Positions 31,667 through 44,034 of a DNA stretch of 64,000 nucleotides are shown piece by piece. This DNA comes from Cryptomeria japonica (lineage: Eukaryota > Streptophyta > Pinopsida > Cupressales > Cupressaceae), in assembly GCF_030272615.1 (NCBI RefSeq), contig NC_081406.1:259087386-259151385 (forward strand), given 5' to 3'. The first letter of the stretch is position 1; the number at the start of each line of letters is the position of its first letter. A program made the position numbers and the translations under genes. Below the pieces are notes generated by a model. That model did not search any database and was not told the origin of the DNA. It saw only the letters and a program-made list of their open reading frames with translations.

Positions 31667-32099
31667 AGTTAAAACATTTCATCCATTTCTCACCTTCACA
31701 TCATCACTTAAGTTCAACTCTCAAAACATTAAGAGGTTCTTGTCCTAAATTCTCTTTTGGATATTGCTTGAAATCAAACACACAAATCACTTTTATATTG
31801 TTTCTACATCTAGGATAAGCTCATCCTAAGAGACATATCTACGTAGGTTAAAACTAGTTTATGAGTGAATCCTCTCATTACTAGGTAGTTAAGTCTATAG
31901 CACATCTCAGATTTCTCTAAACCTTATCACATAAAACCTTATCAAAAACAACAAGCAATTCAAAGAAATAATTCCGGTCACATCTACCTTTAAGTGCTAG
32001 AGATCCACATGCAAAACAATTCACCAACCATCAATCTTTCATTTCATCAACAGCTCATCATCATTTTCACCCAACTTCAAACAAAAAATTGTAAATAAA

Positions 32100-33842
32100 A
32101 TGGCTCATACCCGATCACAGTCAAGGCAATGAGAAATAGAAATTGAAGAAGAAGAGGAGGAAAATATCAACAAATTTCAAGAAGCACTTGGAGGAAATGC
32201 GAATGACGAAAACCCAAGTACTCCTACTCCTGCAACAATAGAAAGGGCTCAACACAAGCCTCTCTTTAACAGACTTTTTGACGAAATACTCAGGAGCAAT
32301 GCGGATGCTCACTTTTTAAAGCTTGCTCAAGAAGGATCCCAACTCCACTCTGACTTTGATCTTGCACAACTAAGACAAGCATCAGAATGACAAAGTCGCC
32401 ATGAGGAAGAAAGAGGTAGAGATCACATCAGATATAACATTCCTCGAGGTAACCCACCTCTGCCTCCTCCAAATGACATAGAGATATTGCGGCAACAAGT
32501 TGAAAATCTTGCCCAACAACTTTGCAGTGGCGTAAAGACTAATCAATTTTCACTCAATGACATTTGTCCCTATCCCTTTGATAGGAATATTTATATGCCA
32601 CCTTTTCCATGAGGGTTCGAAATAGCCAAGTTCAAAAAGTATAGAGGAAAAGGAGATCCTCGCGATCATGTCAAAGAATTCCACTCATCTTGCCTCGAAG
32701 TGGCATATGAAGATACGTACCTCATGTGCCTTTTTCCCCAAAGCTTGGGAGGAACAACCACATCATAGTTTTCCTGACTACGAGGTGGCATTAGGACATT
32801 TGAAGAGCTAGTTCAGAATTTCTTGGCACATTACTCTCATAACATTGAACGTGATATCACCATGGTTGATCTATGTAACACTAAACAAAAACCAGGTGAA
32901 CTATTCTCAATCTTCCTACAACGATGGCATCAAATGTCTAGCAGACGTTCTCTTGAGTTACCTAAACAAGAACTAGTGGAAATATTTATTTCCAACTTAA
33001 ACGAAGAAATGGAGTTTCACCTGGACGTCAAAGACACAAATTCTTTCAATGACATGATCACCAAAAGCTTAAAATGTGAGCGAGCTCTCATCAAGAAAGG
33101 ACTTATCAAAATCTATAATGAGCCAAAGGATGGTCCTCACCCACGCTTCAATAGTGACAAACCAAGCTTCTGGAACAAAAACAAAAATGTTGTCAACAAC
33201 GGGGTTGTGGATGCAAGAACTATCAAAAGTGCACAACCTGTAGTTCGATTTGCAGGACAGAATCCCCCACCTCAGACTAACACAGTTGCTCCTCCAAATC
33301 AAGGCTGCATTACATCTCACGATGAACCCAGACTGTGTCAACAAAAACAAAAGCGAACATACACTCCCTTAAGGGAACCCATCGAAACAGTATTGCGTCA
33401 ACTAGTTTCTCAAAATCTAGTAACCCTACCCAAAACATCAAACTACGAACCACAAGTCAAACCTGCATGGTGGAGAGATACTGAACATTGTGACTTCCAT
33501 CAAGGAAGAGGACATAAGACAAGCAATTCTCATAGATTGAAAGATCTTATTCAGGATCTTATTGACTGAGGTGAAATCGAAATCGAAGGACATGACCCAA
33601 AGACAACAACCAATGATCATCTTATGTTTAAAAATCCACTTCCATCACAAGATCAATGGGGTCCTTCTACTTCCGGGAGAAACACAGATACCACCAATTA
33701 TACGCAAGCCTCATATAATTATACTGTGAATCACCTATACGATACCAGTGAACAGATTGCAACTATAACCATAAAAAATCCCAGCTCCACTTGCAATGTT
33801 GTTACACGCCGCAGCAAAATTACCATAAAAGCGGCTCCATAA
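32100..33842 (+). pseudogene. Gag region of element B
   Basis: The acidic N-terminus (EIEEEEEEN) is followed by DICPYPFD and KFKKYRGKGDP, shared with A. The gag core at 32823-33100 (AHYSHNIERDI, DLCNTKQKPGE, LQRWHQMSSRR) leads to a CHHC-type knuckle near 33490 (CDFHQGRGHKTSNSH), in which the last Cys position reads Ser. Stops occur near 32130, 32388, 32612, 32766 and 33567, and at 33840. Confidence 0.85.
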
Positions 33843-33893
33843 GGCACCCCATCTATCCCAAAGTAGTATAACCTTGTGGAATAGTTAGACAAA

Positions 33894-35695
33894 ATGCCCG
33901 CACTGATATCTATCTTAGAGCTATTGCACCTATCTCCATCTCATAAAACCATTTTGGATCAAGCTCTCCAAGAGGCGTCAGTCCCTACAAACCTAAATAC
34001 AGATCAGTTCCAAGCCATGGTTGGAAATTTAAAGTCATCACCTTGTCTCACTTTTTCTGAAAGTGACAACTCTTCCTTCCAGCAACCTCAGAATGCTTCC
34101 CTACACATTGAAGGATTTATCAACCAGCATAGGATCAAGCAAGTCTTGATCAATAATGGAGCCGGCCTAAATATTTGTACACTGCAGTTGGTCATAGCCT
34201 TGGGATATGCAATAGAATTAGTGGATCCCTGCAAGAAGATCACAATCAAAGCCTATGACGATGCAGAGCATTCATCCAAAGGGGCTATGGTACTACCAAT
34301 CTGAGTGGGCCTTGTGGTGAAACACATCATCTGTCAAGTTCTGGACCTTCCTCTACCATAAAATCTATTGTTAGGAAGACCTTGGATACACGCCATGTAA
34401 GTTGTTCCATCCACCTAACATCAGTGTATCAAGTTCCCACATAATGGTGTAGAAATCACAATCTTGGGAGATGCAAATCCCTTTGTCATAATATCAGTCA
34501 TCAACCAGAGATTACCGTTCCTAACAATAGAGAAGCCATCTCCTCCACATCATACATAAGTCCAGCCTCTCTTGTCAGTTCAAACACCACTATACCCAAG
34601 CAAGAAAAGCTTAAGATGAAAATAGCAGAGGAAGGTCCTGGGGAATACAATTTGAGTCAACTCTTTTGTGTGGGACAAATGCCCACTTCTCCTAGAACAC
34701 ATGGCAAACCTCAGCAGTTACTTCAACAACCACTGATCAAGCCAGCATGTCCTTTGACACCTTTCATCTTTGGAAAGAGTCAAGAAGAAAAAACCAAAGA
34801 TGAGGACTTAGCAGAATCGATCTATAAAGATCCCATCACCACTGATATTCCGCAAGCTACACTTCCCACGGATCAGTATGGCAAAGGCCTTCTCATTATG
34901 CAAAGAATGGGTTATGATGGTCAGAGTGCTTTGGGACCTTGCAAACAAGGACGATGTGAACCACTACTGCCGGAATTAAAACCCAAGGATAATATAGGCT
35001 TAGGCTTTCAAAAGGAGATCCTTCCTAAGCTCATATTCAAAGGAAAGCCCAACAAACCACTATATCAGCCTATTGCCAAGAGGACACCTTTGATTATCAA
35101 AGCAGCATCAAACACCATTGCAACTGCCCCACTAAGGCTAAAAATCCCAACACAATCATCTACAACGCCAATCATCCCACCAAACAAACCAACAATCCCA
35201 CTAGCAGCAGCCATAACATCAATAGCACCATTAGCAGCAGCAACTGTATCAGAACCCATAGCAGTATCTATGACACCAGCAGTTCCAACAGAAGAAGTAG
35301 AGTCAACAATACCAATACTCCCCATATCGGATTCATTGATCCCCATCATCCTTCCTACAACACCGATCATTTCATCTAAAAAGGTACATCAATCGATCAC
35401 ACCTGTAGTGTTTAACTCAAAGGACATCCTAGTATGGTATAGTAGTCAGATACTGGAAAGTGACCCAGGGACCGACTCACACGAATGGGAATTTGATTCC
35501 ATCCAGCTTAATACTTTAGATGAGGAATACACATCACTACCTCCACCTTACAAAGACATCCCTGTTTACGGACAAGCACGGATAAAGACTCTTGGGTTCC
35601 TGAGCTGGAAACTTCTTCCACAGACCCTATGTCACATCCTATGCCTGATTCTGACAGGGAGAGTACCATCAATGACCTTCACCATAATGTCTTAA
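33894..35695 (+). pseudogene. Protease, G-patch and Pro/Thr-rich linker of element B
   Basis: The protease loop reads LINNGAGLN (about 34150), where A has LIDGGAGLN; the catalytic Asp is replaced by Asn, so this copy could not be active. LLGRPWIHAM follows after a stop. A G-patch-like segment (YGKGLLIMQRMGYDG, then IGLGF) lies at about 34880-35010. It is followed by a Pro/Thr/Ile/Ala-rich linker of roughly 110 codons (35100-35400) absent from A. A frameshift near 35.6 kb joins the RT-proximal acidic region. Confidence 0.8.
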
Positions 35696-35967
35696 CCCTC
35701 ACTGACACATCTAACGAACTTAACCTAATTGATGAGGTAATGCCCATTATCCATCCTGAACTCATCAAATGGAACCAACCTAATCCCCCATGTCTTGATC
35801 ATTTCCAAAATGATGAGGCCATCATTGACTTTTTGGAACTACGGGATAACATACCAAGCGGTGATCACAAAGCTAGATTCGCCATAGAACTTAATAGCGC
35901 AACATACTTTGGGGCGGATGCCAAACCTTTCAGCTACAAAAATATAATAATAAAACATGGATCTTCT

Positions 35968-36053
35968 AGTGAAAACCACACTGTGGCACTGTTTGATCCA
36001 ACAAAAGTAAAAAGAAAGAGTGTATCCAATGGTGAAAACCTCTCTAAGGCACC
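35968..36053 (+). other. Two GGTGAAAA structured motifs inside pol (element B)
   Basis: 35968-35990: AGTGAAAA, arms CCAC and GTGG, then CACT (outer arms AGTG/CACT pair fully). 36031-36053: GGTGAAAA, arms CCT and AGG, then CACC (outer arms GGTG/CACC pair fully). They align with copies A1 and A2, and the outer arms co-vary. Confidence 0.6.
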
Positions 36054-36261
36054 GGTGGGTGAAAGGTTTGACATTCTCCCTGCTAGTACACAACAGGAAT
36101 GATCAACGATTCTCATCGAGGAAACAAAAGAATACAACGTGGGGACTCCTGAAACTCCTCACCACATACATCTGGCATCTCTTCTAACTCTAGAGGAATA
36201 GCCTAAATTTGTAGAGTTCTTTCAAAAGCATCAGATTAACTTTGCATGGTCATATGCAGAC

Positions 36262-37035
36262 ATGCCTGGGCTTGATCCTAATTTAGTCATGCATCACCTC
36301 ACCATAGCAGAAGGAGACAAACCTGTCAAGCAGAAGCTTCGTAAGATGCATCCTCAGATTGCAGTACTAATCAAAGTAGAACTCAAGAAACTCCTAGATG
36401 TTGGTTTCATTAGACCAATTGATTATGCAGATTTGATATCTAATATTGTGCCTGTCAGCAAACCAAATGGGGGCATCTGTATTTGTACTGACTTTAGAGA
36501 TCTAAATAAGGCATGTCCTAAGGATGACTTTCCCCTACCAAACATTGACATCATAGTGGACCTAACAGCAGGACATGTCATGCTTTCTCTCATGGATGGC
36601 TTTTCAGGATACAATCAAATAAAGATCACACCTGAGGATCAACATAAGACAGCCTTCACATGTCCATGGGGCACATACTACTAGAATGTAATACCTTTCG
36701 GTCTAAAGAATGCAGAAGCGACCTATCAATGAGCAATGACCACCATCTTCCATGACATGATGCATACCATAATGGAAGATTATGTTGATGACTTACTGGC
36801 AAAATCACTCACAAGAGAGGGTCATCTAGACATATTACAGAAAATCTTTGAGAGACTAGAACAATATCATGTTTGGCTCAACCCAAAGAAATGTGTCTTC
36901 GGAGTAACCTCAGGGAAGCTTCTAGGATACATTGTCTCAAGCAAAGGAATTGAAATTGATCTAGAAAAGGCCAAAGCAATCATGGACATGCCACCTCCAA
37001 AGAACATCAGTCAGCTAAGGACATTACAAGGATGA
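36262..37035 (+). pseudogene. Reverse transcriptase domain of element B
   Basis: GFIRPIDYADLISNIVPVSK, ICTDFRDLNKACPKDDFPLP, MDGFSGYNQI and YVDD (36781-36792) are all present. Stops fall at 36682 (TAG) and about 36729 (TGA), and a TGA at 37033-37035 ends it. The catalytic motif is intact but the frame is not. Confidence 0.9.
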
Positions 37036-37152
37036 CTACAATCCATCCGAAGATTCATTGCACAACTGGCAGATAAGTGTCACCCCTTTACACACCTATT
37101 ACACAAGAATATCTGATTTCAATGGGATACCAGATGCCAACAAGCATTCCAG

Positions 37153-37976
37153 ATGCTTAAAGACTATCTCATAAATACACCATTGTTGGTCCCACCAAAT
37201 CTGAGTAGACCTCTCTTACTCTATATATCAGCAACAAATATGACATTGGGTGTACTATTGTCACAACACAATGCGGAAGGGAAAGAGTGCATTATTTACT
37301 ACATCTCTCACACACTAGTTGGCTATGAACTCAATTATACACCTATTGATGAGCTTGCCTAGCAGTAATCTTGGCAGCCACTAAACTAAGGCACTATCTG
37401 TTGACACATAAAGTATAGCTCATTGCAAAGATTGATCCACTCAAATACTTACTTAGCAAAGCAGCTTTGACAGGTTGTTTGGCCAAATGGGTGATGATTC
37501 TTAGTGAATTTGACATTGAGTATGTGGACCATAAAGCTATCAAAGGTCAAGTTATTGCAGATCAGTTGGCCGATGCACCACTCATAGGCAATCATCCTCT
37601 CATTTCCAATTTTTCAGATGAAGAGATATTCATGATCACAATAGCACAACCATGGAAACTATACTTTGATGGTTCATACACTAGGCATGGCTCAGGGGCA
37701 GGCATTTTGTTTATCACACCTCAAGGTGACAGCATCCTGAAGTCTTATAGGCTCACATTTCCATGCACCAACAATATAGTAGAGTATGAGGCCTTGATCA
37801 CAAGACTCAGGTTGGCTATACAATGGAAATTACAAGAACTACAAGTATATGGCGACTCCCAACTGGTCATTCGACAAGCAACTGATGAATATAAGACAAA
37901 GGATGACAAACTCATGTCGTACAAACAAATGGTGGACAAATTAAAGGCATCATTTACTACTATCACCTTTGAGTAG
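37153..37976 (+). pseudogene. RNase H and second RNase H (aRNH) of element B
   Basis: RNase H block RPLLLYISATNMTLGVLLSQ at about 37200. After a frameshift near 37365-37467, the aRNH follows: KLYFDGSYTRHGSGAGI, NNIVEYEAL, GDSQLVIRQ. TAG at 37974-37976 precedes the last block, at the same codon as in A. Confidence 0.85.
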
Positions 37977-38009
37977 ATACCAAGAGATCAGAATTGAGCT
38001 GCTAATGCT

Positions 38010-39402
38010 ATGGCTACTATTGCATCTGTCCTAGATCTTCCACAGAATTCAACACGCTACGAGTTCTTGGTAGAATAGCTTTGGATCCCCGCTTATGATA
38101 TCCCCGAATCCAAGATAATATGTCACCTTGTTGGTTCTGAATCCCCATGGTATGGTGAGTTCTACACCTACCTCCACGATCACACACTTCCTCCTAACCA
38201 ATCGAATAACCAACGTAAAACCTTCATTTTCCAAACTGCTCAATATACCATTATTGCCGAAACCCTATACCGACGCAGTCTTGATGGTACTCTCCTTCGA
38301 TGTCTAGAACAAGATAAGATAACAAAGGCCTTGGAAGAGGTACATGAAGGAATTTGTGGAACTCATGCAAGCGGTCCATCACTAGCCAAGAAACTCCTGT
38401 GCACTGGATACTATTGGCCATCTATGGAAAAAGACATACTACTTTATCAGAAAGTGCAAGAAATGCCAAGTTCATGGTGACCTGATACATGCACCAGCAC
38501 AAGATTTGCAACCAATCACAACACCATGACCTTTTTTTCAATGGGGCCTTGACCTTGTGGGTAAAATCCATCCATCTTCATCCAACGGCCACAAATTCAT
38601 TATTACCGCCATTGAATATTTCACAAAGTGGATCGAAGTTGTTCCACTTACCCAAGTTACCGGCAAGTAGATCGCATCATTCATCCTCAATTACATCATC
38701 TGTCGGTATGGTGTACCCATGTCCATCATCACAGATAACGGTCTTCCTTTCAAAAATCAAGATGTCCATGAACTCTATGAGAAATTTCACATCCAACACC
38801 TCTTTTCCACTCCCTATTACCCACAAGGCAATGGTCAGGCTGAAGCATCAAACAAGAACATATTGAGGAGCCTAAAGAAGATAGTCAATGAAGTCGATCA
38901 TGATTGGCAGGTTCAATTGAATCCAGCACTATGGACATATCGAACTAGCATTTGAACCCCTACAGGCGCAACTCCCTACTCATTGGTCTATGGTACAAAA
39001 GCTATTTTACCTATTGAGGTCGAGATACCATCACTATGGGTTTCCTTACACAATCTCATAGATGATGAAGCATACAGAGTATCTCGTCTTCAGGACTTAG
39101 AGATACTTGATGAGAAGCGACAAGCTGCATACAATCACCTCAAGGCCTACCAATAGCACATGAGCAGAAGCTATAATCATTGAGTTAGACCTTGTACATT
39201 CGAGGCAAGTGATCTTGTTCTTCGAGAAAATCCTCGTAACCAACCCAACCGAGAACATCAAGGAAAGTTTGAATCAAATTGGCTGGGTCCATATATTATC
39301 ACTGCTGTATTTGGGTCCGGGGCATATTAGTTGTCTACTTCAGAAGGAGAACCGCTAGCAGATCCGATCAATAGCATGCACCTCAAATGGTTTTATACAT
39401 AA
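38010..39402 (+). pseudogene. Integrase of element B
   Basis: HEGICGTHASG carries the zinc-binding His pair; the Cys pair lies after a frameshift near 38440. WGLDLVG, ITDNGLPF and PQGNGQAEASN carry D, D and E. The end KFESNWLGPYII, INSMHLKWFYT matches A. Several stops interrupt the domain (for example near 38528, 38668, 38953 and 39155). Confidence 0.88.
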
Positions 39403-42039
39403 GTTGCACAAAGCATCGGGCTCTCCTACATACTGGCTAAAATACCAAAAACATCCAGATAAAGGTCCTGAAGAAAAATACAAAAAACATCAAAATAGTA
39501 AAGAAAAATCATGCATCCAAACAATGAACAACCACTCCGGTGGCACCTTGGGTAAGTACAATGGTGAAAACCTGGCAAACAGGTGCCACTTGTAAAGGCT
39601 ATGGCTCCATTCTCTTTCAAACTTGTTGCGATCACATTCACTACATACACACATCCATCTGTTTAAACCATGACTTGTTATTTATCTACAATCGAGAAAG
39701 TACTTCATGTGTTCAGCATCCCGCTTTTTCATAATCATGTTTAAACTGGGGGCAATGCCCTTAATCTAGTTGGATGGAAGTGGATTATACATTATTCTTA
39801 TGATTTGTTGGGTTCTTCATTCAAAACTATCTCGCAAAATCCAAAAACATTGGAAAACAATCATCAAAAATACCAAAAACATTCCAAAATCATCTCACAA
39901 AATCCAAAAACATTCAAAATGTCTCACAAAATCCAAAAACATCAGAAAACATCAAAAATCAAATAGAAAAACATGTCAGGCACATTGTACATACTCATCC
40001 ACGCAGATACCAAACAAGCATTGAAAAATACTCGCACGATAATCACTTCTCAAAATCAACCAAACAATCAACATCAACACTCAAATTTTCTTCAACAAGG
40101 ATGCATCCTTCCTTACCAAAACAAAGACAAAATGACATTTTCTTTGACAAGAAAATTATGTTTAAGCTACCAAATACTTGGTTGATTTATGGGTTATTCA
40201 TATCAATTCTTATAGCATTGTTTGTGTATCTTCTGCAGATCATTTTGATGAAGTTTTGGGGCATGTACTAATGGTGTCTACGTGGGAAGTTCACTAAGCT
40301 ACTTGATTTTATGCAAAAAGCAGTCATAGATCACTACGGCTTGCTGACTACAACATATACCTCGACCATATGAGCATGAACCATTACCAAGGATGCATAT
40401 TCTTTATTCTTTATGTACATGCTATTTGCTTACAAGAACAATGCTCCTTCTTTGGTTCCTCCTCATCCAATTTGGATAAAGGTTTTTGTCTCTTATTAAG
40501 ATATGAACTTGTCTCAGGATATGATCAGCCAAAGATCAAGGAGGACAATCCAAGTCATGCATGAACGGAGATGATCCTTGTCTATTCTGCAAGCAATACT
40601 CTGGTCAACTTGATCAATTATATCATGTTGCTTGTATTAACTTGCTATATCAAAATCCATGTAAGGAATACTCAGGTCATCTTGAATCATTATGTCAAGT
40701 TGCTTGTATTTTCTTACAACATTTTAAAGCTCAATGATGAAAAATAAAGCACAATGGATCGTCATTTCATCTCATCTATTTATATTGCGTTTCGTTGCAT
40801 AACATCCATCCATTTACTCATTTATTTTCATAATTTTGCATGAAAGTGTGAACAAAAGTTAAAATGAGTAGTTCTGCGACAATTGAGCTTGTTTTTGGAC
40901 ACAATCATGACCGAGTATTCTGATACATCATCAATGCATCATGCAAAGTCTAAAACACCTTGCATTCATCCATCATGATCACATCATCATCATTACATTT
41001 AGTTGCATTTTGCATCAAGAATATTTCATATCATTTTAGTTGTTTAAAATGCATATAGTTCATTATCATTTATTAACATTTATATCATCTCATCATTGCA
41101 TAATGTTTAGATTCATTCATATAAACCAATTGGCCTTGATTGTATTAGCCATTTACTCTATATTCATTTAGTGTCAGTTATCAATTATCATTTTATCATC
41201 CTTTATTATCCTTTATCATTTACCATTGCATACATTCATTTATCTATTCATTTAGTTAAAAAGTGCATTGATTCATCCATTATTAGTGTCTTTTTATACT
41301 CATCTTAGGATTCATTTAAATTGCATTCATTATCCCTTTTTAATTGCATTAAGGTGTAGTTATTAACCATAAGTTGCATTATCATCACATTATCATTTTA
41401 CTTCATCATATTTAGACATTTATAATCATAAAACCATTTGTCTCAATCATTGGTTCATACCATTTTATATATACATCATAAACATATGCATTCATTTAGA
41501 AATCATCATATAAACATTTGTACTTTACATTTGTTCATCCATCTTACATTCATCTAAAAACCATCCAGATGCATTTACATAAATAAATCATTCATTCATT
41601 ACATTAACATCATTGCATATCATTATCCCATCATTATATCGATATGAAGCACAAGATCTTGTCTATATCATCATAAGCATACATCATCATCATGACATTA
41701 CATACATAAAAGCATTACACCAAACAAATCATACACACACATATAAACCTGCATTCATGTGTTAGTATCCAATATCATAAATCATCATAAAACATGCATA
41801 TAGGAATCATCTCATAAATGCATACATATACACGTATCCATCTAAGCATAAACTCATAAACTCATCATCCTGCATAACATCCATACATATCAAAATGCAT
41901 ATCATCAAAATATGGGATCTCCTCATATATATCATCTCATGTATTAGAGTACAATGAAGTCTACAAAAACGACTACCAAGAGCCATCCAAGACATAGTCC
42001 AAAATGATCATATAAATATATGCATGCAAAAATGCTCTC
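39403..42039 (+). other. Post-pol spacer of element B
   Basis: No gene is supported. A GGTGAAAA structured motif (inner arms CCTG/CAGG) lies at 39563-39587, with a degraded copy just upstream. AAAATCCAAAAACAT repeats occur at 39836-39950. Shared strings are GATGAAGTTTTGGGGCA (40247) and AAAGCTCAATGATGA (40726). From about 40780 to 41960 the DNA is AT-rich with many CAT/ATC steps, as in A at 13020-13430. Confidence 0.6.
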
Positions 42040-44034
42040 TCAGATGCCACTCTGACCAGATGCTGCACCACCATCACCACCTACTCCCCCACTAGTCCTT
42101 GCACCATCCAATCTATCTCTCCGTGGAGGCCCCATCAAACCCCCACTAGCTCCTGCACCACCTAACACCTCTCTCCATCATGGACCCACCACACCCCCAC
42201 TACTCTGCATCCTCTGAGACTGCTCTGACCTAGTCTGTCGCATCTGTGTATAGCTCAGTGCTTGCTGACTAGCTGGCACCACCTGCTCATATAATCCCCA
42301 CCAATACTCAATCTCCACCTGTGCCTGTCAAAACTGTCTCATCACCTCCCCAGTAGGACCCTGTGCTCCTACTCCAACCCGGACTCTCTCCTGTAGCTCC
42401 GCTAATCTCTCCACTGCACTAACCCTCTCCCACAGCACTACAATCAGCTCCAACTCTCGTGCAAATAGCTGCACATCTCTCGCTGCAACCTCTGCCTCCA
42501 GATCCTCCACCTGTGTCTAAGCTATTGTCAATCGAGTATGCAAATGTGCTAGCATATGCTCCCGAGGATCACCACCCCCTGTCGCTCCCTCCCTCATCTC
42601 TATAGGTGCCTCTCCAATGGCTCCCTCCCCTCTATCCATCAGTATCTCCCTTTCCATACCTCGGCCACCTAATCTAACTCCTCCCGGCACCAACGGTCCT
42701 TGTGATATCCGCAGTGGCAATCTGCCTCTCCCTCTTCGCTGGACCCAACCACCTAAGCCACCTACTCTGCCACCTCTATCATCTCCTCCTCCTCCTCCTC
42801 TGTCACCACCATCCCCCCTCCCTCATCAACCTATCATCGATCCTTGACCTCCTCCCCTCCTCCATCTCCATCCCCTCTCCTCCTCAAAATATGGAATAGG
42901 CTCTGTTGGATCTGATATTTGTAGAATCGAATGAGCCGCCATATACTGCGTATACTCCTCTGATACCTCTGCATCTACCACCCTTAGCCATATATCCCAT
43001 GGCCTTGCCTGAAGCATCCAGAACTCTGCCAATGCCTGATCATAAGGAAATACTAGCCCCCATGCATATCTCTCTCGGACCACTCTAGCATACTCTCCTG
43101 ATCCCCTTGGCAATCTCTGTTGCCACCCAAATTGTCTCATCCCCTGGCCCGGCACCTATCTCTCTACATCATACCATGTCCACGCAATGAGGAATCGGGT
43201 CATGAATACATATGGCATCATCTTTGCATCATCCTTCCAGGGCTTGCACTCAATGTAGGGTCTCCAAATCACTGCATCCATGTCATCTAACGCCCACCGC
43301 CACCACTCTAACTTCCCTAGGTGGGGCTGACTCATCATGTCGCTGTACATGAACATATAGGGTTGATCAACTGTCCGAAATCTCAGACTCACTGGTTGCA
43401 TCACTGGTAAGTGCTCCCACGCCCAAATGTGCAGCAACATCACTCCCACTGCCAAGGAGCCTCTCCCGCGGTACGCTACCTTATGCAGCTCCTGATACAT
43501 GTGCGCTAACACGCACGGTCCCGGGGCAAATCAGGTCCCCTCTGTCATCATCAACTCTATAACCTGTCCCCACCCAACGGCCAGATCATGCGATCGCCTA
43601 TCAGAACATAGTTGCCCTCCCACGATCCCAGACAAAATTACTGGCAATGGCTCATACAAAGCCACAATATCCTCCCAGGCTATGGAGCCATCATCAATGT
43701 ACACGTCCTCATCGAAGAATCTCTGTACCGCTAGAGTCCCCCATGATCTATCATAAGTAACCAGCTCACCTCGAATGGGAATATGCAGGATGTGCCACAC
43801 ATCCTCCAGTGTCACCGTCATCTCCCCCTGCGCTAAGTGAAACGTGCAGGTCTCATTGTACCAGCACTCTGCCAACGTTGTGATCAAATCATGATTCATC
43901 TGAATCACGGGCATATGCATCACATCATACAGCCCAGTCGCTGCAATACAATCAATCTTGGCCTTTGTCAGTCGATCTCGTAACCCCTATGTAGTCGGAT
44001 GTCTCTCACACAACTGTAAGATGCGTAGATCCTT
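42040..44034 (-). pseudogene. Antisense PMD gene of element B, exon 2
   Basis: One minus-strand frame of 665 codons runs from a GTGCAG acceptor (44037-44035) to the stop at 42042-42040. The PMD signature is LITTLAECWYNETCTFHLAQ, then TLEDVWHILHIPIRGEL. It aligns along its length with A, including RLPRGSGEYARVV and IEYWWGLYEQVVPASQQ near the C-terminus. In-frame stops end at 43531, 43156, 42826, 42517 and 42328, with one near 43988 and one in 42180-42190, but no frameshift is needed. Freedom from frameshifts contrasts with B pol. The C-terminal tail is Gly-rich. Confidence 0.87.

Larger units (their letters stand above)
32100..39402 (+). pseudogene. gag-pol of element B, with many stops and about four frameshifts
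   Basis: The frame starts at ATG 32100 (MAHTRSQSRQ) and ends at TAA 39402 after MHLKWFYT, matching A at both ends. Frame changes occur between 34304 and 34616, near 35620-35690, between 37362 and 37467, and near 38440. Stops are numerous; many sit where A has Arg, Gln or Trp codons. All domains of A are recognisable in the same order. The TAG at 37974-37976 coincides with a TAG in A. Confidence 0.9.

Noticed and set aside
35065..35370. 101-codon minus-strand frame in element B
   Set aside because: Shadow of the Pro/Thr/Ala-rich linker of pol in the plus strand.
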